NCBI GenBank assembly: GCA_033064195.1
Contig: JARBJD010000577.1
Location: forward strand, 1 to 31,876
Origin: Blattamonas nauphoetae
Taxonomy: Eukaryota; Preaxostyla; Oxymonadida
Reading direction: 5' to 3'
DNA length: 31,876 nucleotides
Each line of letters starts with the position of its first letter. Within the stretch, counting starts at the first letter, position 1. Under the pieces are notes generated by a model, which had not been told where the DNA came from, did no database searches, and was given only the letters and a program-made list of their open reading frames with translations. The translations under genes and the position numbers were made by a program. Positions 20,947 to 29,416 of this stretch are shown here, piece by piece.

Positions 20947-21762
20947 CCACAAAGAGCGGACAAGCATAATGCTCATACGAAGATTAATTTTTGCCAAGGA
21001 GCCCGTTTGGGCGAATGAGAGAATAATCGTTGACTTTACGGGTTGATCGATGATCAATTGGTAATATCGGCAATACTGCAGAATTTGACCTGCATTGGTT
21101 CACAACTGGTTGTTTTCTACCTGTCCTGTTGTTTTGGATTCTAGATTAGTGGAAAAGGACGGAGTTTTCAACCTGATCCATTCTTCCGTCCATATTTTCT
21201 TGTTCAGTCACTCGCAAACAGTATTAATACCATATTTTTATTCAATCTTGTTCTCAGATGATGCAGTACTCAAAGTTCATTGCTGAATGAACGAATACGG
21301 AGATGGACGACGATGGTGTGAAGGGACGTTCAACGAGGCGATCAGAACGATATCTTATTGAAAGAAGAAGAAACAAAGGAAGAAGGACAGAAAAGGGAAA
21401 AAGTGGATGAGAGATTACACTTCAAAACAAAAGATAAAGAAGATTGGTAATTCGGCTGGATGAAGATCATCAAGTCTGATCTGTAGAGAGCGCCAAAGAG
21501 AGGATATTCGACAAGAAAAAGAAAAATCAAGATTCAACGATGAGACAAAATTGTTGAGAAAGATTATAGAACACATTCAAAGTGAGGAAGAAAAGAGATA
21601 GTAAATTTGGATGGAAGGAGCCGAAAAGAAAGAAAAGTGGAAAGTGAATGAAGATGAAGTGGGGATACGAAAGGAGAAGCAGAAGGAGCAAGACAGGAAA
21701 GACACAAAAGACATTTTGTGGTCATCATCATCCACTTTCTCTCGCATTTTCAAATACCATCT
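20947..21762. other. No recognised gene
   Basis: AT-rich to 21300, then purine-rich (21300-21720) with Lys/Glu-rich low-complexity frames. Nothing conserved is seen. Confidence 0.4.
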
Positions 21763-22037
21763 CCGTCGCCCGCATCTCACTCATCCGTCGCCCGCATCTC
21801 ACTCATCCGTCGCCCGCATCTCATTCATCCGTCGCCCGCATCTCATTCATCCGTCGCCCGCATCTCATTCATCCGTCGCCCGCATCTCATTCATCCGTCG
21901 CCCGCATCTCACTCATCCGTCGCCCGCATCTCATTCATCCGTCGCCCGCATCTCATTCATCCGTCGCCCGCATCTCACTCATCCGTCGCCCGCATCTCAT
22001 TCATCCGTCGCCCGCATCTCACTCATCCGTCGCCCGC
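21763..22037 (+). repeat. 22-bp minisatellite, 12.5 copies
   Basis: Perfectly phased 22-bp unit beginning CCGTCGCCCGCATCTCA and ending CTCAT or TTCAT, at 21763 and every 22 bp to 22026, plus an 11-bp partial unit. The only variation is C/T at unit position 18, in the order C C T T T T C T T C T C. Because 22 is not a multiple of 3, the array encodes the same 22-residue repeat in every plus frame (containing RRPHL, HPSPASHSS and VARIS), and all three frames are stop-free. Confidence 0.97.
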
Positions 22038-23983
22038 CTCGTTCACATTGTCTCCCTTGCCCGCCTCGTTCACTCCTTCTCTACTTTGTATCTCTTCCTG
22101 CTCTTCTCCTTCAATTCCACCACTTTCACTGCCCCTCAGACCGAACACGTCTACACCCTCCACTCGGTTCTCTTTGCTGATCTCTTCCATTGGGAGCCTA
22201 CACCGAACGGCACTGACAGGATGAAGAAAGCAGGATACGAATGGATGAGGAAGAAGACCACCTCAAGAAAGGAGCCGAAAACAATACACATCAGTCGGCA
22301 GGCCAAAATCACTCGATACCCGCGCACAATTTGAAAGCTGACGGAGTCTTGGAACTAGACGTATTTTGAGATTGCGGAAAGGATAAGAGCACTGAATTTC
22401 TTGAAAGTGATGAATAAGTGGAAGCTCTAGCAGAGTGTGGACGAGAAGAAGCTGATCGAGGTGGGTGTGATCTTCACCCTCACTTGCCGTCTAACTGACA
22501 AGATGCTGCTGATTGAATCCAACTCCATCCATGTGAATTCAAATAACGACTCGTCCAACAGCGCACACGACAACAGAATGAAGTTTGTACTCAGACAGGT
22601 GATGATGAGCCCGATCCCAAAGAGGAGAGACTGGAAGCTAATGTTGAACGTCTTCAACGATATTGATGGACCTATCACACAACTTCACTCACCACACCCT
22701 CTCAAAATGAAATCAACATTGTCAGACTTCTGTTTTCAGTGAACATCACCACAATGCTCTCTTAACATCATCTCAACCCATCTTCAGAACAATCCCTTGT
22801 CTGATTCAAACACAACATGATTCTGGTTGGAAAGGAGCTCCGAATTACACAAATTAGAAACCGAATTGTGGAAATATTCAACTCACGGAAAAGCCAAAGC
22901 ACGTCCAGTGCCCAGAAAGATGAAAAAAATGAGGGAATAGGAAGAGAGATTGAAGCAAGAAGAAAATGAGAGAAGGGGACAAGAAGAAGATGAGTATATT
23001 GCGGAGGATGGAGGTGAAAGAGAGGCAAAGATGAGCAGCGAAAAGACTGCTAGAGGAGGTGAAGATGAATGAATCAAGATGAAGAAAGGCGTTCTGGAGA
23101 GGAAGTTGATGAATGGAAATGACAAAGAAGGAGGAAGAAGCATATGAGGCTGATCTGGTCGACATGATTGAATGGTTGAACATAGATGTGCGGAGAGAAG
23201 GTGAGGAAGATGAAACAATTGATGATGAAGAGAAGACGTGTTTATGGAGGAAAGAGGAAAAGAATGAAGGCATGAAGAATGAAAAAAGCCTGATGGAAGA
23301 TCACGATGATGAAGAGAGATAACGAACCGACAAATTTTTTTAGATTGTTGCGTGTAGCTCGATCTGTATCTTGGCTGATGTTCAGCTGATATTCAGCAAA
23401 ATCTGTCGAATGGTTTTGCCGTAAAATGGATCGATCTGGAACAACAAGATGACTCGGTTCAGTGTCTACAGACCTTAAACTGATTTCAGGAAGGAAATAA
23501 AGCAAGAATCAAACCTATATCATCACATTTAGTGATGTGGATCAGTTGTGGACAGATTGTCGAGCAAGGAAGGGGAGCGTTTTAGGGAATGCTGTGAATT
23601 CTGCAAAGATAGTGATCAATCGTCAATACTACATCAAAAAGAAGCTCTGCAGCATTGAAAGAGGAAGATGAATGACTGTAGAAGATAGACAGACAATCGG
23701 ACGATGAACAAAAGTTTAGATGGATGAAAATGAAAATGGCACAGGAATCAGAACAAATCCAGACCTAAACAGTTGCTAGCATGATAGATCATGTCTCAAT
23801 TCTCGTCTGAAGTCAACTTTGTGCGGATACCTGTGCTGGTTCTGAAATGAACATCGGAAAGTGAGAGAACATACAAGTCCAGCAGATGCATTAATTTCGA
23901 AAACAATTACATTTTCTGTTCAATAGAGTTTCATTTGTTGTTGTGTGTGCCTCTTGGAGCGTCTTATTTGATGAATCTCAATT
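22038..23983. other. Unassigned region with two weak ORF candidates
   Basis: The minisatellite frame starting near 21648 continues to 22334 with a more ordinary end (TAPQTEHVYTLHSVLFADLF). A second open frame from 22437 (GTG) to 22742 encodes about 101 residues with mixed composition. Neither matches a family I know. 22880-23330 is purine-rich (GAAGA-type) and reads as Glu/Lys-rich low complexity. 23330-23983 shows no coding signal. Confidence 0.3.
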
Positions 23984-24872
23984 TTGAACATTTCTCCCCA
24001 TAAATTGAAAAATTTCCATCACATCACAAGTCTTGAATTTATGTCGAAACTCAATGGCAATGAAGTGAAGAAATGTCAGAGAGAGTATATTCAGACAATC
24101 ATCAAATTTGAAGTCATCATCCTAAACGTCTCAACTGTCTGCTACGGATATCAAATTACTGACGCCACAAAACAATCTTTGTTCAACACTTATTCAAAGA
24201 CTCTTTATGTTCTGAAAGCAGAAAGAATTGACACACAGTCATTTCAATCAAAAGCGAATGCAATGGGAGTGAGATCAAACATCAGTATCAAACTCAACAA
24301 TCTCATGAATCTGATGTGCTTATTCCTGAAAGACCAAATGAATGTACAGTCTTCAGAAATCTTCAATATGTTGGTCAATTCGAAATGCTTGGATCCAATT
24401 TTCCCAATTCCCAATGTCAACTATCTCACCAGAGTTCTATCAAATGATGATGGTGAATGGTGATTTCATTGGATGTTCCGCAACTGAAGAATTTGAAAAT
24501 TCCATTTGTGCATCTCGACATTGCAAGTATAAGGTCCATGGAGTTGACAAAATTAGCGTGAGACAAAGAGCTGCTACCGATGCAACAAGTTTCACATTTA
24601 TGGTTCCAACAGATCGAAGTGAAATTGCTGGTGGAGAAGAAGGTATTTCGACAGCAGAGTCAGTGAATATTGTCTTCAGAGGAACACCAATCAATCAGGG
24701 TGAACTGGATCCGTACTTCACATCAACTCCAGAAGGTCCTCCTCCACCAATATTGGCATTACATCAGGCAACATACTGGCTGTTCTGGATTGAAAATGGA
24801 CAACCACGAGTGCGATATGTCATTGATCGCCGTCTCCAAGAAGCATTCGAAGAAGTGAAGAGAGGATATTAA
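23984..24872 (+). pseudogene. Capsid-like protein fossil, copy C
   Basis: Third member of the capsid-like family. Its C-terminal block (GTPINQGELDPYF, PPPPILALHQATYWLFWI, QPRVRYVIDRRLQEAFEE) corresponds to SSPIYQGLIDTYY, PPAPILATTATTWWVLRF and EPRVEYNPNHTLKALHKE of copy A. The N-terminal blocks of copies A and B are not apparent. It is partial and broken, probably with one or two breaks. It shows considerable sequence divergence from copy A, which means that the copies were distinct genes or old duplicates. Confidence 0.5.
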
Positions 24873-24991
24873 TGATTAAACAGTTTTGATTTTTTATTTT
24901 TGCTAAAAACAACAATGGTCAAACGCGATTTCTCAATTCAGAATTCTCACACTGCTCAACTCCTCCTGATTTTGTTAATTCAAGAAAACAA

Positions 24992-25324
24992 AAATACATC
25001 TATTTCCTTGACTGTAAACTCATTCATGTGAAGGAGGAGATCGGTGATGCATCGACAGTCATCTCCAAAGATATTCCTCAGAACTTCACAATCCATGCTG
25101 ATTGGATCCAGACAGATGCACACAATGATTCATATGTTGCTTCTGCAAACGAACAGATTGCCAAGCGAAAGAAATGGGAATTAAGTACTCGACAGTCAAT
25201 TGTGAAGATCTGGTTCAAAGACAGTTCTGGTGATTCAATCGAGATGGAGACAACAGAGACAATCAATGGAAAAATAACCAAAGAGTACTATGAATTTCTG
25301 GTTGATCTGATGTTGGAATACTAA
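24992..25324 (+). pseudogene. Short ORF associated with the capsid-like cluster
   Basis: About 100 codons on the same strand, ~130 bp after copy C, ending at a TAA before 25325. It contains short blocks such as NFTIHADWIQTDAHNDSYV and ITKEYYEFLVDLMLEY. No family recognised. It may be a further piece of the virus-like cluster or a small accessory gene; no usable ATG is clear. It reads as open over this length. Confidence 0.3.
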
Positions 25325-25670
25325 ATGGTGTTAGTATATTTTTGTAATTGTTCATTGAAGATGGTAAAATAACCGAAGAGAAGAGCCTTCCCACGTTCAC
25401 GAGCTTCCTATAGACACGATCCTCCTTTGGGGATCGTTCTATCGCGATCCTTCTAAATGACTGCTGCTGGCGAAGTCCTTGAAGGGTTAAGTCTTGGGTG
25501 GGCATGATTCACGGGCACATCTAAGTGCTGCCAACATGAACCCCGGGACAATCTTTCGATCATCCGTCTCCAATCCAACCTCCAAATCGTTCTGCGCATC
25601 AGTCACCAGGGCACCATTTTGCCTGAGTATCTTGGAACATTACGTCGAGGGCTCAATGCTTGAACTTGGC
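25325..25670. other. No recognised gene
   Basis: More GC-rich than its surroundings, with a small hairpin (ggatcg..cgatcc near 25434-25452). It separates the capsid-like cluster from the right flanking repeat. Confidence 0.4.
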
Positions 25671-27022
25671 CAACAACTCCTCTTCATATACAAATTAAAA
25701 ATACAGAAGTTAAAAAGTTTAACGTTTATTTTTGGATCACCCATATCTCGGAACTACTGCTCAGATCACTCTGAAAACATCAGAAATGAACTCAGCAGAT
25801 CAGGATTGACCTTGGAAGAGTTTGTGTGGTCGAAGCTCAAATTTGTATTTTCAAACTTTGTCTGGATCTCCTCTTCATATACAAATTAAAATCAGAAAAG
25901 TAAAAAGATTGACGTTTATTTTTGGACTACCCATAACTCCGGAAATACTTCTCAGATCCACAGAAACACGTCGTATAAACTCGTCAGACCGATATTAGTC
26001 TTGTCAGTACACTTTTGGATGATCGCAAAAATGAAGGTAAATTTTGAAAATTCATTTTTAATAGTCATAAATAAGGTGAAAAAATGTGAAAAAATAAACT
26101 TTGACCAAAACAATCCACCAATACCACAGATGCATGGGAGGTAGTGCATGTCATTCCTGGTGCATTCTGGGCGTGCCCTGCAATGTAGACCGGTGGACCA
26201 GTCGATCAATGACATCAATCGGCATAAGGAACTGATGCCAGTTCAATAGTGTGATTAGTGTCAACGTGTCAATGGAAAAATGGGAGAATTTATTTTGTTT
26301 ATAAATCCACGGGTCCACGGGTCCACAGGTCCACACATTGCACATATATAACCTCCTATGCTCAAACTAATCTCCTTTTTATTATCTTTGTCAACTGTCA
26401 CCTTATAATATGAAGAATTGTAGCATCAATTCTGAAAAGTCCACATAAACAAAACTGATTTATGTAATATGCCAGCTGTGAGCATGAAGAATAGTTCTTT
26501 TACAAGTCTCCGCATTACTTCCTAAGTAGTCGGTGGACTTTGTGGACTTATGGACCTGTGGACCTGTGGATTTGTAAACAAAATAAAATCCACGAATTTC
26601 CCATTGACACGTTGACACCAATTGCATTAGGAATCAACCACCAAATGATTGTGCCGATTGATTTGTCAATGAATCCTTTCCACCAAAATGTACACATTCT
26701 ACCATACCTCTACTCCGTGGACCTTGTGGACTTGTGGACCTGTGGACCTGTGGATTTGTAAACAAAATAAAATCCACGAATTTCCCATTGACACGTTGAC
26801 ACCAATTGCATTAGGAATCAACCTCCAAATGATTGTGCCGATTGATTTGTCAATGAATCGACTTCCAATCATTTTGGAGTGTATTTAATCGAAAATGTAA
26901 AATTAGGTCCAAAATTCATCAAAATCGAAGAGTCGACAAATGTGTGTGTTTTGAGGTCAAAAGTGATTTCTTCCGTACTAATTGGGAGTAGGTAGATATA
27001 GAGAATCGTCTTATACACTACT
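25671..27022 (+). repeat. Dispersed repeat, right copy, with internal duplications and an inverted segment
   Basis: 25918-26190 aligns with 17316-17610 and 26830-27022 with 17700-17907. A partial extra start copy lies at 25671-25790 (cctcttcatatacaaatta and ggatcacccatatctcgg, repeated at 25867-25985). A ~140-bp block starting tgtggacttrtggacctgtg is tandemly duplicated at 26538-26677 and 26715-26858. The same block is present in inverted orientation at 26210-26338. The end motif CGTCTTATACACTACT (27007-27022) corresponds to the 16-bp motif at 17885. Confidence 0.75.
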
Positions 27023-27443
27023 CATGACTGTAAGTTTACTCAAAATATGGGTCAGGATCTCGTTTCTCGATCTGCCAAATGCACATTCAAAACGATTCAG
27101 GAGATGAAAAACTGGCGAGATGGATCGAATGGGAGGCAAGTGTTGACTTGATGAACCACAAGTGATCGAGGCGTGTCTAGACCTTTTGTTCAACAATACC
27201 GTCCTCTCATCACAAAGATTCCATAAAGTGATGAAACCATCTGTTTGTCATAATTTCGATGATAGTGTCTAGATCGTCATCACGAATTCCAAACTCGGTT
27301 GATCCTGATTGATGGAGGCGATTGGTCAACACTACAGTATGGGTCAGAATTTTGACATCATTCAAAGTTCGACCGTCACAAACAAAAACAAAATTGACCA
27401 TTCTTAACACCACTCGATAGCGGATCTCGATAGTCCTGTTCAA
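27023..27443 (-). other. Two unrecognised minus-strand ORFs
   Basis: 27210-27443 (about 77 codons; RMVNFVFVCDGRTLNDVK, TEFGIRDDDLDTIIEIMT) and 27023-27196 (about 57 codons; HLLNRFECAFGRSRNEIL) are in adjacent frames with ordinary composition, so they may be pieces of one decayed gene. I cannot name a family; a transposase-like or virus-like origin is possible but unsupported. Confidence 0.3.
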
Positions 27444-27579
27444 TCATGTTATGCACCGATTCGAGTGATATGCATATTCATTTCTCAATCATGAGCTGAG
27501 ATTGGTTTTGAAAGTTGGTCTTCGGACTTTTGAATGATGTCAAAATACTGGCCCGTATGAATTTTGCAAAGTCGACATA

Positions 27580-28280
27580 CAGTCTGAATAGTTCAAAGTC
27601 GAACAAAAATAATGCAAAGTCGAAATAAATAATTCGAAGTTGAAGTAAATAATTCAAAGTCGAATTAAATGAATTCATAGTCGAAGTAGAAATAATTCAA
27701 AGTCGAAGGGCCAAATTGTTGGACCAATTTGTTCTAGTGAACCTCACACCACTCTTTCATTCTCACAAAACAAAATCAATGATCATGGTACTGGCTAGTC
27801 AAGGATCATCCGACACCATTCATCACTTTCTCGACCGTAGTTCACATTTTGAGCTCATTTCACAGTAATTCTTCGTCTAAGCCCAGAAAAACCAACAAAT
27901 CAGATCCTCCAGAAGTTGAACAAGGCCAAAAGTTTCCATAATTAGTTCCACCGATGACTCCTTCACGCCTCTCTAACGTCAGTTCAATCTTACTATCTTT
28001 GCGTGTCACAGGCTGTTTTTCTCAGACCAAAGAAGTAACTGTTTTCATCTACAAAGCTCAAAATCACTTCAGAAAGCATGAATGCATTGTTTTCAATCCT
28101 GAAAAGGTGTTCACATGATAGAGCACATGGGGACAAAAGTTGAAAGTAGAAATAGAATTGTGTGCTGCTTTCGAAGGCTAAAGGAAAAAAATGTTTTCGA
28201 CTTTGAATTTTTCACTTCGACTTTGAATTATTTTCTTCGACTTTGAATTATTTATGTTCGATTTTGAACTATTCAGACTG
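27580..28280. mobile_element. 701-bp non-autonomous element with TA duplication (CAGTCTGAATAG family)
   Basis: The ends are CAGTCTGAATAGTTCAAAGTC at 27580 and its reverse complement (one mismatch) ending at 28280, each flanked by TA (27578-27579 and 28281-28282). Inside each end is a short tandem array of ~18-20 bp units with core AATTCAAAGTCGAA: six copies on the left (27585-27710) and four on the right in mirror orientation (28195-28270). The middle ~480 bp has no coding frame. TA duplication and the CAGT start suit a Tc1/mariner-mobilised MITE. Confidence 0.85.
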
Positions 28281-28282
28281 TA

Positions 28283-28981
28283 TCTCGAGAAGATGAAGGT
28301 GATAAGAAAAAGTTCAACGTGGCCATCGAACATCAGAATCCCACCCCCCACTATAATGAAAATTGATATGAAAACTGCAATTCGAAGAGAAAAAGGCGAT
28401 GGACAGTGAAAATATCAAAAATTGAGTGGCCGATCAAACCACTTTTTCAGTGTTTGCACGAGTATGCTCTAATTTGTTGAAAAACGACTAAAATAACATG
28501 AAAATGTTGGATATGTAGATTCTGAGATGATCTTGTATAAAAACCGCCAGGGAAATGCGAGAAAAGTTTGAAAATACTTGATCAACCCGAAACCCTCACC
28601 CATATTTTATGATCTTGTGGCCAGTGGGTGGCCAGGAAATATCGTGATTTCGTCTTGGTCAGGTTAGGCCACACAGGGAAAAATATCCTTGCGTTGAAGT
28701 GAAATCAATGCAACTGATCTAGAATCGACAAGAATACTCATTTTCTGTCCTTCAAGAACGATGGAAACGGCGTGAAGAAAGTTCTTTGAAACATTTACTG
28801 ACGAATTCTCATGAAACGATGTGATTATTTCACTTAAGAATCTCTAACTCAGATTTAAAAGTCCATAACAGATAATTGTGCGATCAGAACGGTGTCCCAA
28901 ATTCAGTAACTCGCCATAAAGCGAGATTTTCAGGGAAATAATGTTTTTATGAAGAAATAATCTTGTCAAAATATGTAACTA
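28283..28981. other. No gene seen
   Basis: AT-rich, with only short frames on both strands. A small hairpin ggccagtgggtggcc lies near 28620. Nothing else stands out. Confidence 0.5.
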
Positions 28982-29385
28982 GGGCAGTCTCATGCATACC
29001 GTCCGTAAAACTCCTATTATATTTCTTTCGTTTCATCTGATAAAACTAACAAAGACAAAAAGAGATTTTTGATAAATGAGTTGAAAATAAAGAGAAACAG
29101 AGGATCAATCGGTGACTTTTTGTGCGTTCTTTCCCAATCTCGCAAAATTGAGAGGATATTACTGAAGAAAAAAGACAAACATATTGAAAGGGTATAATCG
29201 ATAAGAATAAGAACTTGACAATGAGAACTGTTTGAGATAGAAAGTTCGAAAAGTGGAAAATAAGGGTGAAATGAAAGATTGATAAACATTTTTGTTCGAA
29301 TTCGTCCTCTATTTACACTTGTACAATTACAGGTACATCAATTCACCACTCAGTTTACCTTTTGACGGTATGCATGAGACTGCCC
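28982..29385. mobile_element. 404-bp MITE with perfect 22-bp TIRs
   Basis: GGGCAGTCTCATGCATACCG + TC at 28982-29003 is exactly mirrored at 29364-29385. The interior is AT-rich without coding potential. No clear target duplication: the flanks read aacta on the left and cagct on the right. It ends 31 bp downstream of the coiled-coil gene stop codon (29417-29419). The superfamily is not determinable from the ends alone. Confidence 0.8.
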
Positions 29386-29416
29386 CAGCTGAAGACCCAT
29401 TATTGGGTTCGATAGC

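Noticed and set aside
21763-22037. CRISPR-like array
   Set aside because: Repeats are contiguous 22-bp units without spacers; this is a minisatellite.
22768-23505. Minus-strand Ser/Phe/Leu-rich ORFs
   Set aside because: They mirror the GAAGA-rich plus strand and show no conserved motif.
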